This document shows, one piece after another, positions 17,468-27,075 of a stretch of DNA of 64,000 nucleotides. Position numbers and translations under genes: made by a program. Where the stretch lies: NCBI GenBank assembly GCA_024401695.1, contig JAKSKN010000003.1:164837-228836 (forward strand), read 5' to 3'. Origin of the DNA: Bacteroidales bacterium (lineage in GTDB: Bacteria > Bacteroidota > Bacteroidia > Bacteroidales > UBA932). Numbering within the stretch: position 1 is the stretch's first letter; each line of letters begins with the position of its first letter. The notes beneath the pieces are model-generated. The model was not told the origin of the DNA, did not search any database, and was given only the letters and a program-made list of their open reading frames with translations.

Positions 17468-18805
17468 ATGAAGAGATTCATTGAGACAATAAAAAACATC
17501 TTCAAGATTGAAGAGCTCCGCAAGAGAATCGTCTATACGTTCCTCCTGATCCTGGTCTACAGATTGGGTTGCTTCGTGGTCCTTCCGGGCATTGACGCTT
17601 CTATGCTGGCCAACCTTCAGCAGACGACATCAGAGGGCCTCGTAGGTCTCCTCAACATGTTCTCCGGTGGAGCGTTCGGTAATGCTTCAATCTTCGCACT
17701 GGGTGTGATGCCGTACATTTCTGCATCCATCGTCATCCAGTTGCTCGGTGTTTTCGTCCCTTACTTCAGGAAACTCCAGATGGAGGGCGAAAGCGGACGC
17801 AAGAAGATGAATCAGATGACTCGCTGGCTTACCATCGTCATCATCTGCATTCAGGGTCCAGCTTATATGGCCGCAGTTCACAACCAGATCCCTGGTGCCG
17901 CCTTCGTGGCAGTCAACCAGCTCGGTTGGAGCAATTTCATGTTCAACATTGTCTCCACCATCATCCTTATGGCGGGCTCAATGTTCGTGATGTGGCTTGG
18001 CGAGCGCATTACCGACCGTGGTATCGGTAACGGTATCTCCCTTATCATTATGATTGGTATCGTTGCTCGTTTCCCTTACGCTATCGTAGCAGAATTCAGT
18101 GAGAAGTTCTCCACCAACAACGGTGGCTTCCTTCTTCTCATCGTCGAGATCGTAATCTGGTTCTTCATCGTAGCAGCAGCTATCGCTCTTGTACAGGCAG
18201 TCCGCAGGGTTCCTGTACAGTATGCGAAGAGAGTTGTCGGCAACCGCCAGTACGGCGGCGTCCGCCAGTACATCCCTCTCAAGATCAACGCCGCAGGTGT
18301 TATGCCTATCATCTTCGCCCAGGCATTGATGCTCTTCCCTCTTCTCTTCTCCCGTTGGGATGCGACCAGAGGACTTGCTGCAACCATGAGCAACTATACG
18401 GGATTCTGGTATAATTTTGTATTCGGTCTCCTCGTAGTCATCTTCACATACTTCTACACAGCCGTTACAGTCAACCCGACGATGATGGCGGAAGATATGA
18501 AGAGGAACGGTGGATTCATCCCTGGTGTGAAGCCGGGCAAGAAGACAGTCGAGTATCTTGACGCCATTATGTCAAGAGTCACTCTCCCTGGTTCAATCGC
18601 GCTCGCTATCATATCCATTCTTCCTGCAATTGCAATGGTATTCGGAATCAACAACTCATTCGCAAGCTTCTACGGCGGTACTTCCCTCCTGATTCTTGTA
18701 GGTGTTGTTCTTGATACCCTCCAGCAGGTTGAAAGTTATTTGCTGATGCGTCACTACGACGGTCTTATGAAGACCGGTCGTCTCAGCGGACGCTCAGGTA
18801 TGTAG
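17468..18805 (+). CDS. secY: Protein translocase subunit SecY
   Basis: SecY is the channel of the Sec translocon in the inner membrane and handles both export and membrane insertion. The 445-residue protein has ten hydrophobic segments, the plug/TM2 region (FSGGAFGNASIFALGVMPYI), cytoplasmic loops with TRWLTIV and the C5 loop RMVEYL-like segment GKKTVEYLDAI. It follows rplO by 5 bases as in nearly all spc operons. Confidence 0.98.
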   Translation: MKRFIETIKNIFKIEELRKRIVYTFLLILVYRLGCFVVLPGIDASMLANLQQTTSEGLVGLLNMFSGGAFGNASIFALGVMPYISASIVIQLLGVFVPYFRKLQMEGESGRKKMNQMTRWLTIVIICIQGPAYMAAVHNQIPGAAFVAVNQLGWSNFMFNIVSTIILMAGSMFVMWLGERITDRGIGNGISLIIMIGIVARFPYAIVAEFSEKFSTNNGGFLLLIVEIVIWFFIVAAAIALVQAVRRVPVQYAKRVVGNRQYGGVRQYIPLKINAAGVMPIIFAQALMLFPLLFSRWDATRGLAATMSNYTGFWYNFVFGLLVVIFTYFYTAVTVNPTMMAEDMKRNGGFIPGVKPGKKTVEYLDAIMSRVTLPGSIALAIISILPAIAMVFGINNSFASFYGGTSLLILVGVVLDTLQQVESYLLMRHYDGLMKTGRLSGRSGM

Positions 18806-18825
18806 TTCTTTGAAAAATCAGCAGG

Positions 18826-19608
18826 TTGATGATCAAGCCGAAAACAGAAGTAGAGATTGAGCTCCTGCGCGAAAATGCCATCTTGGTTTCCAAGACATTG
18901 GCGGAAGTCGGTAAGGCAGTTGCCCCGGGTGTGACAACCAAAGAGTTGAATCGGGTGGCTGAGACTTTCATTCGCGACAATGGCGCCATTCCAAGCTTCC
19001 TTGGTTTTGAAGGCTTCCCTGCAGCGATCTGTGCATCGGTCAACGATGTTGTGGTCCACGGTTTTCCGTCCGACTATGTCCTCAAGGAGGGCGACATCGT
19101 TTCCGCTGACATAGGTACGTTATACAAAGGATACAATGGTGATTCAGCGTACACCTTCCCTGTCGGGGAGGTGGACGCCAAAACCAGGAAGCTCCTTGAC
19201 GTAACGAAAGCCTCCCTTTACAAAGGAATCGAGGCCGCTGTAGCAGGTGCAAGGGTTGGTGATATAGGATACGCGGTGCAATCGTATGTTGAATCATACG
19301 GATTCTCAGTGGTTCGCGAATTGGAGGGCCACGGAATCGGTACCGAGATGCACGAGAATCCGGGAGTTCCCAATTATGGGCGTCCGGGTCGCGGCACACA
19401 TCTCGTGGACGGTATGGTTCTCTGCATAGAGCCGATGATCAATGCCGGTGGCAAGGCTGTCTATCTGGCCAGAAATGGCTGGGCAGTCCACACCGCCGAC
19501 CATAGCAAGTCAGCTCATTTCGAACTTACGGTTGTTGTCCGAAAAGGCCACGCCGAGCAGCTCTCAACCTTCGATTTTATCGAGAAAGATGGCACGATCA
19601 ATTTTTAA
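18826..19608 (+). CDS. map: Methionine aminopeptidase type I
   Basis: Map removes the initiator methionine from nascent proteins. The 260-residue protein has the pita-bread metal ligands: Asp in [16 protein letters not shown] (two Asp), His in [15 protein letters not shown], and Glu in [11 protein letters not shown] and the C-terminal [10 protein letters not shown]. The N-terminus [17 protein letters not shown] starts right at the family domain. It belongs to the spc operon downstream of secY, a frequent position. Confidence 0.97.
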   Translation: MMIKPKTEVEIELLRENAILVSKTLAEVGKAVAPGVTTKELNRVAETFIRDNGAIPSFLGFEGFPAAICASVNDVVVHGFPSDYVLKEGDIVSADIGTLYKGYNGDSAYTFPVGEVDAKTRKLLDVTKASLYKGIEAAVAGARVGDIGYAVQSYVESYGFSVVRELEGHGIGTEMHENPGVPNYGRPGRGTHLVDGMVLCIEPMINAGGKAVYLARNGWAVHTADHSKSAHFELTVVVRKGHAEQLSTFDFIEKDGTINF

Positions 19609-19619
19609 GTGATATTTTA

Positions 19620-19838
19620 ATGTCAAAACAAGTAGCAATAGAACAAGATGGAAAGGTGATAGAGACCCTTCCAAACGCTATGTTCAAAGTAGAGCTTGAG
19701 AACGGTCACGTCTTGCTTTGCAATATTTCGGGCAAGATGCGTATGAACTTCATCCATATTCTTCTGGGCGACAAAGTAAGAGTTGAAATCTCACCTTATG
19801 ATTTGACCAAAGGCAGAATATCTTTCAGATACAAATAA
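19620..19838 (+). CDS. infA: Translation initiation factor IF-1
   Basis: IF-1 blocks the ribosomal A site during initiation. The 72-residue OB-fold protein shows [20 protein letters not shown] and [20 protein letters not shown] and ends KGRISFRYK. It starts 11 bases after map and is followed by rpmJ. Confidence 0.98.
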   Translation: MSKQVAIEQDGKVIETLPNAMFKVELENGHVLLCNISGKMRMNFIHILLGDKVRVEISPYDLTKGRISFRYK

Positions 19839-19850
19839 AAACTCACAGAT

Positions 19851-19967
19851 ATGAAAGTCAAGACATCCATCAAAAAGCGCAGTGAAGATTGCAAGATCGT
19901 TAGACGCAAAGGCCGTCTCTATGTCATTTGCAAGAAGAACCCTAAGTTCAAGATGCGTCAAGGATAA
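19851..19967 (+). CDS. rpmJ: 50S ribosomal protein L36, zinc ligands partly lost
   Basis: This 38-residue protein is the last, very small subunit protein of the large ribosome. It reads [17 protein letters not shown] and ends NPKFKMRQG. Zinc-binding L36 uses Cys at positions 11, 14 and 27 and His at 33; here positions are Ser, Cys, Cys and Phe, so a full zinc site cannot form. This is the zinc-independent type, in line with the zinc-free S14. It lies between infA and rpsM. Confidence 0.96.
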   Translation: MKVKTSIKKRSEDCKIVRRKGRLYVICKKNPKFKMRQG

Positions 19968-19998
19968 TAATCAGTAACAAATTAAGTAAAGTATAATT

Positions 19999-20376
19999 AT
20001 GGCACGTATAGCCGGTGTTGATTTACCAAACAACAAACAGGGAGAGATAGGTCTTACCTATATCTTCGGAATCGGTCGCCCTTCAGCATTAGCAATTCTT
20101 GCAAAGTGCGGCATCGATCCTACAATCAAAGTTGGTGATTGGAATGATGAGCAGGTTGCCAAGATCCGTAGTGAGATCAATGAGAACTACAAGATCGAAG
20201 GTGAGCTCCGCTCTTCCGTCCAGATGGACATCAAGCGCCTTATGGATATTGGTTGCTACCGTGGAATCCGTCATCGTCTCGGACTTCCGGTTCGCGGCCA
20301 GAGCACCAAGAACAACGCTCGTACCCGCAAGGGTCGCAAGAAGACCGTTGCCAACAAGAAGAAGGCAACCAAGTAA
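19999..20376 (+). CDS. rpsM: 30S ribosomal protein S13
   Basis: S13 contacts S19 and the intersubunit bridge. The 125-residue protein begins [20 protein letters not shown], has the helix-two-turn-helix region and [20 protein letters not shown] near its basic C-terminus. It opens the alpha operon segment. Confidence 0.98.
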   Translation: MARIAGVDLPNNKQGEIGLTYIFGIGRPSALAILAKCGIDPTIKVGDWNDEQVAKIRSEINENYKIEGELRSSVQMDIKRLMDIGCYRGIRHRLGLPVRGQSTKNNARTRKGRKKTVANKKKATK

Positions 20377-20389
20377 AAATTGATGAATT

Positions 20390-20776
20390 ATGGCAAAGAA
20401 AACTACAACATCCAAGAGAGTTGTCAAGGTTGAAGCTTATGGCGAGGCTCATATTTCATCAACCTTCAACAACGTAATCGTTTCACTTACCAATGCACAG
20501 GGCCAGGTTATCAGCTGGGGTTCTGCCGGTAAGTGCGGTTTCCGTGGTTCTAAGAAGAACACTCCGTATGCTGCTCAGATGGCAGCCGAGGATGCAGCCA
20601 AGACTGCATTCGATGCTGGTCTCCGCAGAGTAAAATGCTATGTCAAGGGTCCTGGCGCTGGCCGTGAGTCAGCTATCCGCACCATTAACAACGCAGGTAT
20701 CATTGTAACTGAGATCATCGACGTTACCCCTATGCCTCACAATGGTTGTCGTCCTAAAGGCCGTCGTAAAGTTTAA
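20390..20776 (+). CDS. rpsK: 30S ribosomal protein S11
   Basis: S11 lies on the platform of the small subunit near the mRNA exit. The 128-residue protein has THISSTFNN-like [19 protein letters not shown], then [20 protein letters not shown] and the C-terminal [17 protein letters not shown]. Order rpsM-rpsK-rpsD-rpoA-rplQ is canonical. Confidence 0.98.
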   Translation: MAKKTTTSKRVVKVEAYGEAHISSTFNNVIVSLTNAQGQVISWGSAGKCGFRGSKKNTPYAAQMAAEDAAKTAFDAGLRRVKCYVKGPGAGRESAIRTINNAGIIVTEIIDVTPMPHNGCRPKGRRKV

Positions 20777-20797
20777 TCTTAATAAAACAGAATTACT

Positions 20798-21400
20798 ATG
20801 GCAAGATATACAGGTCCAAGCACCAAAATCGCACGTAAGTTCGGTGAGCCTATCTTCGGCGCCGACAAATATTACGAGAAGAGAAATTTCCCTCCGGGAC
20901 AGCACGGCCTTGCAGCAAAGCGTAAGAAGCAGAAGGAGTACGGTGTCCAGCTCAAGGAGAAGCAGAAGGTCAAGTATATGTACGGCGTTCTCGAGCGTCA
21001 GTTCCACAATACTTATGACAAGGCTTCCCGTATGGCCGGTCAGAAGGGTGAGAACCTTATCATCCTCCTCGAGACCCGCCTCGACAATGTTGTTTACCGT
21101 CTTGGTATAGCTCCTACCCGCGCAGCTGCCCGTCAGCTCGTGTCTCATCACCATATCACCCTTAACGGAGAGGTTTGCAGTGTCCCTTCAACCTTCGTAA
21201 AGGCCGGTGACGTCATCGCAGTAAGAGAGAGATCCAAGAGCCTTGAGGTTATCCAGGCTGCAGTCGCTTCAACGACCAAGTACTCCTGGCTTGACTTCGA
21301 CAACAAGACCCTCGTAGGTAAGTTCCTCAATCTGCCTGTAAGGGCTGAGATTCCTGAGAACATCAACGAACAGCTTATCGTCGACCTCTACTCCAAGTAA
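20798..21400 (+). CDS. rpsD: 30S ribosomal protein S4
   Basis: S4 nucleates 16S rRNA folding and in many bacteria represses the alpha operon. The 200-residue protein has the NPPGQHG-like [19 protein letters not shown], the S4 RNA-binding domain [20 protein letters not shown] with NGEVCSVPS, and the end IVDLYSK. One copy is seen in this window. Confidence 0.98.
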   Translation: MARYTGPSTKIARKFGEPIFGADKYYEKRNFPPGQHGLAAKRKKQKEYGVQLKEKQKVKYMYGVLERQFHNTYDKASRMAGQKGENLIILLETRLDNVVYRLGIAPTRAAARQLVSHHHITLNGEVCSVPSTFVKAGDVIAVRERSKSLEVIQAAVASTTKYSWLDFDNKTLVGKFLNLPVRAEIPENINEQLIVDLYSK

Positions 21401-21424
21401 TATTTAACACCAAAATAGAAGAAT

Positions 21425-22432
21425 ATGGCAATCTTAGCATTTCAGAAACCAGACAAGGTGATAATGCTCGAAAGCACCGACACTGTCGGCCGTTTTGAAT
21501 TCCGCCCTCTTGAGCCGGGTTACGGTGTGACTATCGGTAATGCTCTCCGCCGCATCCTGTTGGCCTCTTTGGAAGGATTTGCTATCTCTCAGATCAAGAT
21601 CTCCGGCGTTGACCAGGAGTTCGCCACCATCCCCGGTGTGATCGAGGGTATGCAGGACATCATCCTTAACCTGAAGCAGGTCCGCTTCCGCCGTATGGTT
21701 GAGACTGTTGATTCAGAAACAGCCAATATCGTAGTCAGCGGCAAGCAGGAGTTTACCGCAGAGGAAATCTCCAAGGGATTGTCTTCATTCAAGGTGTTGA
21801 ATCCGGAGCAGCACATCTGCTCTCTTGAGCCTTCAGTCAAGCTTGAAATCGCCATCACCATCACAAAGGGTCGCGGTTTCGTGCCGGCTGACGAACTCAG
21901 GGATGAGAATACTCCTATCGGAACCATTCCGGTAGACGCCATCTATACTCCTATCCGCAAGGTTAACTGGAGCGTGGAGCCTTGGCGTGTTGAGCAGAAG
22001 ACCGACTTCGACAAGCTCAATCTTGAGATTGTAACAGATGGATCCATCTCTCCTAATGCTGCATTGCAGGAAGCTGCAAGCATCCTGATCTACCACTTCA
22101 AGCTCTTCACCGACGACAAGAAGATGTCTCTCGAGAGCGCAGTGGAATCAGACAGCAAGGAGCTCGATGAGGAGTCTCTCCGCATGAGGCACCTCCTCCT
22201 GACCAAGCTCTCCGATATGGGACTTTCAGTACGTGCATTCAACTGCCTCAAGGCAGCCGATATCGACACCTTCGCTGACCTTGTCTCATACTCACGTGCT
22301 GAGCTTATGAAGTTCCGTAATTTCGGCCGCAAGTCTCTCAATGAGATTGACCTCCTGGTCGAGAAGATGAAGCTCTCATTCGGTATGGATGTCACCAAGT
22401 ATAATATTGAACCTAAGAAAAAGAATATCTAA
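21425..22432 (+). CDS. rpoA: RNA polymerase alpha subunit
   Basis: The alpha dimer scaffolds RNA polymerase assembly and its C-terminal domain contacts promoter DNA and activators. The 335-residue protein has the N-terminal domain ([20 protein letters not shown], the beta-contact motif) and after a linker the CTD with [20 protein letters not shown] and [15 protein letters not shown]. Length is standard. It sits between rpsD and rplQ. Confidence 0.99.
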   Translation: MAILAFQKPDKVIMLESTDTVGRFEFRPLEPGYGVTIGNALRRILLASLEGFAISQIKISGVDQEFATIPGVIEGMQDIILNLKQVRFRRMVETVDSETANIVVSGKQEFTAEEISKGLSSFKVLNPEQHICSLEPSVKLEIAITITKGRGFVPADELRDENTPIGTIPVDAIYTPIRKVNWSVEPWRVEQKTDFDKLNLEIVTDGSISPNAALQEAASILIYHFKLFTDDKKMSLESAVESDSKELDEESLRMRHLLLTKLSDMGLSVRAFNCLKAADIDTFADLVSYSRAELMKFRNFGRKSLNEIDLLVEKMKLSFGMDVTKYNIEPKKKNI

Positions 22433-22434
22433 AG

Positions 22435-22923
22435 ATGAGACATAATAAAGCTATCAATCATCTCGGACGCCAGAGCGGTCACCGCAAGGCCCTCCTCGCC
22501 AATATGGCAACTTCTCTTATCCTCAATAAGAGAATCACCACCACAGTGGCAAAGGCCAAGGCTCTCAAGAGCTATGTTGAGCCGCTCATCACCAAGTCAA
22601 TGGACGACACCACCCACAACCGTCGCGTCGTGTTCAGCTACCTCAAGAACAAAGAAGCCATCACTGAACTCTTCCGCACGATTGCACCTAAGGTCGCTGA
22701 CCGTCCGGGCGGATACACCCGCGTTCTCCACGTCGGCTTCCGTCAGGGAGATGCCGCCGAAATGGCTTTGATCGAGCTTGTTGACTTCAACGAGGCAGCA
22801 CTCGCTACCTCTGCAAAGGCAGCCAAGAAGACCACCCGCCGCAGCAAGGCCAAGAAGGCAGAAGCTGCTGCAGAGGCTCCAGCTGCAGAAGCTCCAGCAG
22901 CCGAGGAAGCAAAGGCAGAGTAA
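22435..22923 (+). CDS. rplQ: 50S ribosomal protein L17 with Ala/Glu tail
   Basis: L17 is a large-subunit assembly protein near the tunnel exit. The core (about residues 1-120) is standard: [50 protein letters not shown]. It continues into a roughly 40-residue tail with a Lys-rich part and then Ala/Glu/Pro repeats ([19 protein letters not shown]), absent from E. coli L17. A similar tail occurs on S16 in this window. It ends the ribosomal cluster. Confidence 0.97.
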   Translation: MRHNKAINHLGRQSGHRKALLANMATSLILNKRITTTVAKAKALKSYVEPLITKSMDDTTHNRRVVFSYLKNKEAITELFRTIAPKVADRPGGYTRVLHVGFRQGDAAEMALIELVDFNEAALATSAKAAKKTTRRSKAKKAEAAAEAPAAEAPAAEEAKAE

Positions 22924-22943
22924 TCAAGACTCAATAGAAAAAA

Positions 22944-22976
22944 AGGCGTTCGCTCATACGGCGGACGCCTTTTTTT
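22944..22976 (+). terminator. Terminator of the spc/alpha ribosomal cluster
   Basis: A 10-bp stem (22944-22953 with 22961-22970, one G-U) with a 7-base loop is followed by six T. A run of A in front of it lets it also serve the convergent gene at 22993. Confidence 0.92.
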
Positions 22977-22992
22977 GTGAGTTTCTGTCTTA

Positions 22993-23637
22993 TCAGAATT
23001 CAAGCGTCCCGAAGAACTCGGGGCGGTGGAAGTCGGGCTTCTCGGTCTCGATCGGATTCCAGCTGGCGAAGTGCTTGTGGGCAGTGAGGTTGCCGCACTT
23101 GTAGAAATTTGCTTCGACCGAGTGTGGCAGTGCGCTGCCGTCAAGGCCCAGTAGGTCGAACGGGATCAGTGCACACACACGCCATTTGTATGGACCTCCC
23201 ACCAGGTCATACTTCTTGTGCTCAAGCGAGCTGCGCCTTGTTATGCGTGCGACATCTGACAGCGGGAGCACCCGGCGTCCTTCGCGGTCGGAACCGCAAG
23301 CCATCAGTATGCTGCCGATGCAGGTTATCTCCACGTTGTAATATTCATTCCCGCCGGGAGAGAGGAAAATTTCTACGCAGCTGTCTTCCCAGCTGTTGCC
23401 GTTGTCTTCAAGATAACTTGCACGGATGTCAAGGCCTTCTGTTTCGAAAGAGACGGCCAGGTGGGTGTGGCTGCGTGCGATACGGAAGGAGCACGCCGGC
23501 GCATAGGGGAATGCATCCGGCCAGTTGATGCTGTCAATGGCGTTTGGCTGGCAGCTTGCATCAAGGGCGGCATTGAAATCGTCGCCGGACATTTTTTCAA
23601 TCGCCTCAATCAGGGGAACGTGGATAATTTTTTTCAT
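22993..23637 (-). CDS. Carbohydrate-binding family 9-like protein
   Basis: The 214-residue protein has the layout of CBM9-like domains found in many Bacteroidales: FRIARSHTHLAVSFETEG, SWEDSCVEIFLSPGG followed by YYNVEITCIGSILMACG, and a later NFYKCGNLTAHKHFASWNPI. The WEDSCVEIFL motif is the clearest marker. No signal peptide is visible, so it is probably cytoplasmic; its ligand is unknown. It converges on rplQ and diverges from nagB. Confidence 0.78.
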   Translation of the reverse strand: MKKIIHVPLIEAIEKMSGDDFNAALDASCQPNAIDSINWPDAFPYAPACSFRIARSHTHLAVSFETEGLDIRASYLEDNGNSWEDSCVEIFLSPGGNEYYNVEITCIGSILMACGSDREGRRVLPLSDVARITRRSSLEHKKYDLVGGPYKWRVCALIPFDLLGLDGSALPHSVEANFYKCGNLTAHKHFASWNPIETEKPDFHRPEFFGTLEF

Positions 23638-23674
23638 TGTTTCGTAAAATTAGATATTTTTTCTCTCTTTTTGT

Positions 23675-23682
23675 TACATTTG
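23675..23682 (+). promoter_or_regulatory. -7 box of the nagB gene
   Basis: TACATTTG matches TAnnTTTG, 41 bases before the nagB ATG. No convincing -33 box is seen. Confidence 0.55.
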
Positions 23683-23723
23683 TAGGTTGCACCCGATGTG
23701 GTGTGCGTTAAATTTCAATACAA

Positions 23724-24503
23724 ATGAAAGTAGTTATCAGAAATAGTGCGCTGGAGGCCTCAGTCTGGGCCGCGCATTATATCGCAGCGAAAATCAACGA
23801 AAAGGCTGCCAAGACATCAGAACCGTTCGTGATCGGACTTTGCACAGGATCTACACCTATCGAGACTTATGCGGAACTCGCCAAGCTCGTGAAGGCTGGA
23901 AAGGTTTCCTTCAAGAACGTCATCTCATTCAATATGGACGAGTATGTAGGACTCCCAGAATCGCATCCGGAAAGCTATCACTCTTTCATGCACAAGTATC
24001 TCTTCGACAACATTGATGAGCCGAAGGAGAATATCCATATCCTCAATGGCAACGCCAAGGACCTCGATGCAGAGTGCGCAGCATACGAGCAGGCCATCAA
24101 GGCTGCCGGTGGCTTCGACCTCTTCCTCGGTGGCATAGGTGAAGACGGGCATATCGCTTTCAACGAGCCTTATTCCTCACTGAACTCCCGTACACGCGTC
24201 GTTGACCTTACCACCGACACACGCATCGTCAACTCACGCTTCTTCGGCGGTGATATGAACAAGGTGCCATCACAGGCGCTTTCAGTCGGCGTAGCCACCG
24301 TGACCGATGCGAAGGAGGTCATTCTTCTTGTTATGGGACCAAAGAAGGCACGCGCCCTCAAGGACTGTGTCGAAGGCCCTTGCAGCCACAAGTGCACCGC
24401 TTCCGCCCTCCAGCTCCACGAAAATGCGTGGATTGCCTGCGACGAGGCAGCAGTCGGTGAGCTTATGGTCAACACCTACCGCTACTTCAAAGATCTCTAT
24501 TAG
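23724..24503 (+). CDS. nagB: Glucosamine-6-phosphate deaminase
   Basis: NagB converts glucosamine-6-phosphate to fructose-6-phosphate and ammonia, linking amino-sugar use to glycolysis. The 259-residue protein keeps the catalytic residues at E. coli numbering: Asp72 (NMDEYVGL), Asp141, His143 and Glu148 (GEDGHIAFNEP). The phosphate loop GLCTGSTPIETY is present. The TAG stop at 24501 is followed, in the same frame and with no gap, by the TonB-like reading frame. Confidence 0.96.
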   Translation: MKVVIRNSALEASVWAAHYIAAKINEKAAKTSEPFVIGLCTGSTPIETYAELAKLVKAGKVSFKNVISFNMDEYVGLPESHPESYHSFMHKYLFDNIDEPKENIHILNGNAKDLDAECAAYEQAIKAAGGFDLFLGGIGEDGHIAFNEPYSSLNSRTRVVDLTTDTRIVNSRFFGGDMNKVPSQALSVGVATVTDAKEVILLVMGPKKARALKDCVEGPCSHKCTASALQLHENAWIACDEAAVGELMVNTYRYFKDLY

Positions 24504-25142
24504 TTGAAGACAGAAGGCAACAGACTGCTTATCACTGAGATCGTCCTCGTGATTCTGCTGACTCTGCTGAACATTGTCTACAATGTAAGCAGCAAGAGTT
24601 ACAATTTCTTTACGGCTTCGGACTGGAAGGAGATTGTCACGCATCCCGACGATCTTGACAAGATAGTGCTGGCAGACCTGTTCAGTATGGAAATTCAGGA
24701 AGATGAGGCGCCGGAATCAGAGCCGGCGCCTTCTCTTGAAACCGCAGGAGAAGCGGAGCCCGACTTCCAGCCCGGCGATGAGCCTGCGGATGATCCCGCA
24801 GATGATTCCGCTCCTGCCGGGGCGCCTGCGTCAATGATTGAGCCGCCAAGATTTCAGGGCCGGGACTATGCGGCGTTCGGCGAATGGATAGCCGAACGCG
24901 TCGAATATCCCGACGAGGCGGCCGACAACAATCTTTTCGGCGTGGTCCACGTAAGTTTTGTCGTGGAAAAGGACGGAAGCCTTTCAGATATCAAAATTGC
25001 CAGAGGCATAGACCCGCTTCTGGACAACGAAGCGCTGCGCGTCGTTGCGCAGTCGCCCAAGTGGACTCCGGCCAAGGCCGCCGGCAATCCTGTAAGCGTC
25101 CGTCTGACTTTTTCGGTCGACTTCAGCCTGGAAGAAGAATAA
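24504..25142 (+). CDS. TonB-like energy-transducing protein, TTG start
   Basis: TonB proteins connect the proton-motive force to outer-membrane transporters. The 212-residue product has one N-terminal membrane anchor (LLITEIVLVILLTLLNIVYN, about 8-27), an acidic Pro/Ala/Glu/Asp linker (about 65-120) and a C-terminal TonB domain with VVHVSFVVEKDGSLSDIKIA and DNEALRVVAQSPKWTPAK. The only in-frame start before the anchor is the TTG at 24504, directly adjacent to the nagB stop. Either TTG is used by coupling, or some ribosomes read through the TAG and make a NagB-TonB fusion. Confidence 0.82.
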   Translation: MKTEGNRLLITEIVLVILLTLLNIVYNVSSKSYNFFTASDWKEIVTHPDDLDKIVLADLFSMEIQEDEAPESEPAPSLETAGEAEPDFQPGDEPADDPADDSAPAGAPASMIEPPRFQGRDYAAFGEWIAERVEYPDEAADNNLFGVVHVSFVVEKDGSLSDIKIARGIDPLLDNEALRVVAQSPKWTPAKAAGNPVSVRLTFSVDFSLEEE

Positions 25143-25143
25143 A

Positions 25144-27075
25144 CTACAGACTGAAATCAGGGAAAGACTTGGCCACGCAGGCCTCATCATCAATCACAAC
25201 CGGTCCGTCCGCTCCAAGCGAAGCGACTTTGAGAGCCATTACCATCCTGTGGTCGTGGCGGGATGTGTAATTCCCTCCGGCAAGCAGGTGGCCGCTGACA
25301 AGACGGCTGCTCAGTGTCTCGCCGCAGACATTAAGAACGTCGCCGTCAATGGCAGCCTCCACACCCATCTGCGTGAGCATCGTCAGTATGGCGTCGGCGC
25401 GGTCGGATTCCTTTCCGGCAAGGCGTCCCACACCTGCGATATGGCTTTCCCCGGCGCAGAATGCGGCAAGTAAGGATACGATAGGGAAGAGGTCGGGAGC
25501 GTGGTTGAGGTCGGCGTCAAAGGCCTCCAGCGGGGCTTTGCGGACGCAGACGGTGTCGTCTTCAAGTTGAGAGACGACAGCCCCGGATTCTACGAGGATG
25601 TCGATGATTTCGAGGTCGGCCTGAAGGGATTTGGTGTCCAGGCCAATTATTTCGGCAGAGCCGAATACGGCGCCGGCTACAAGATAGTTCGCCGCCGCGC
25701 TCCAATCCCCTTCGATGCTGAAATCGGCCGCAAGGTATTTCTGCCCGCCGTGGACCTTGAAGTTGATGCCGGAGCAGTAGGTCCAGTCCTGCTGCTCAAG
25801 CATTTCGGCGTCGCCCTCCATCTCGCTGCGCGTCTGGATGCCGAAATGGCGGAGAACGTCAAGCGTGATGTACATATACGGGATGCTCTTCGGCTCGTTG
25901 ACGTAGACGTATGAATCCTTGCCGCACAGCGGCAGGGCCATCAGAAGGCCCGAAATGAGCTGTGAGCCGCCTTTCCCCGAGATGTCGGCGTTGCCCGGAA
26001 TGAGGTTGCCCTTCACGCGGAGAGGCACGTGGTCTGAAGACAGAAGGACACCGAAGGCAGCCATAATGGCACCGGCCTCCTCGAGCGGGCGCTTGAGAAG
26101 CGTGCCTTCCCCCTCTATCTCCACCGTGCCTTCGTTCACGGCTGCGAGGATTGGGATCATCAGGCGGGTGAGAAGGCCTGATTCCCCTGTATGCAGGGTT
26201 TCAAGATTGATTTTTCCCGGCACGAGGCCTGCACCCGTGACGGACAGGATGTCGCTTTGACGGCTGACGCTGGCTCCGAGAGCTTCCGCCACATTGATGG
26301 CAGCCTCTGAATCAGCGCACGGAGTGTAGCCCGACAGATGCGAAGTGCCTTCAGCGAGTGCTGCCGCGATGATGGCGCGTTGCGCAAAACTCTTCGATGC
26401 CGGCATTCTGAGGCCGCTCCGGAAGAATCCCCCGTGAGAGCCATATACCGCTTTTCTGATTTCTGCCAGCGGCCATTGGCCGGCTGCCACGGTGTCCTCC
26501 TCGGAAAGGGCGGCGTACGTGAACGGTGCTCCGCGCCTGAGGCATTCCAGCCTGCTCATCTTGCCTTCTTTGCCCATTCCAAAGGCTATCAGTTTGCCTT
26601 GAAGCGAATCGACGTCCTCAAGCACTATCGAGTAGAGGGCTTCGATGCGGCTGGCGTCTTCGGCGGTGTTGCAGGTTGTGACTATCTTGGCTATCTCGGC
26701 TCCGTAACGGAAACAGCGCGCCAGGGCCATCTGGAGAACTTCGTCCTCAGGCGTGCCCTCGAAATCGTGGAAGGAGCGGATGAGTTCGGTGCCGCAATCC
26801 CTGCATAATTTCTGGATGTACCGGCTCTTGCCGGCAGGTGCTTCTATCTCAAGGTCGGCGAAGCGTGCTCCCGCCTCGATGGCTATGGCCAGTCTGTCGG
26901 CGTTGCCGCGGCAAGTGGCAATGAGCGGTGTGTCGCTCTCGCTGAAAAGCTCACGTATCTCGTCATCCTTCAGGTCGCAGAGGTCAAGGCGGATTTCGGC
27001 CATTTCCACCTGCGGATTATCAAGGATTTCAAGGATTTCCTGGTATGTCTTGTTCTGAATGCTTACGCAGATCAT
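25144..27075 (-). CDS. Bifunctional 3-dehydroquinate dehydratase / EPSP synthase (AroD-AroA fusion)
   Basis: The protein carries two non-adjacent shikimate-pathway steps in one chain of 643 residues. Residues 1 to about 208 are a type I dehydroquinase: EIRLDL (27-32), SFHDFEG with the catalytic His at 103, the Schiff-base Lys at about 130 (AEIAKIV) and GMGKEGKMSR. From about 215 on it is EPSP synthase (AroA): MPASKSFAQR (about 224-233), later SGKGGSQLISGLLMALP and GRLAGKESDRADAI. I start at ATG 27075, which overlaps the aroB stop (ATGA), rather than a longer frame inside aroB. Both halves look intact. Confidence 0.93.
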   Translation of the reverse strand: MICVSIQNKTYQEILEILDNPQVEMAEIRLDLCDLKDDEIRELFSESDTPLIATCRGNADRLAIAIEAGARFADLEIEAPAGKSRYIQKLCRDCGTELIRSFHDFEGTPEDEVLQMALARCFRYGAEIAKIVTTCNTAEDASRIEALYSIVLEDVDSLQGKLIAFGMGKEGKMSRLECLRRGAPFTYAALSEEDTVAAGQWPLAEIRKAVYGSHGGFFRSGLRMPASKSFAQRAIIAAALAEGTSHLSGYTPCADSEAAINVAEALGASVSRQSDILSVTGAGLVPGKINLETLHTGESGLLTRLMIPILAAVNEGTVEIEGEGTLLKRPLEEAGAIMAAFGVLLSSDHVPLRVKGNLIPGNADISGKGGSQLISGLLMALPLCGKDSYVYVNEPKSIPYMYITLDVLRHFGIQTRSEMEGDAEMLEQQDWTYCSGINFKVHGGQKYLAADFSIEGDWSAAANYLVAGAVFGSAEIIGLDTKSLQADLEIIDILVESGAVVSQLEDDTVCVRKAPLEAFDADLNHAPDLFPIVSLLAAFCAGESHIAGVGRLAGKESDRADAILTMLTQMGVEAAIDGDVLNVCGETLSSRLVSGHLLAGGNYTSRHDHRMVMALKVASLGADGPVVIDDEACVAKSFPDFSL

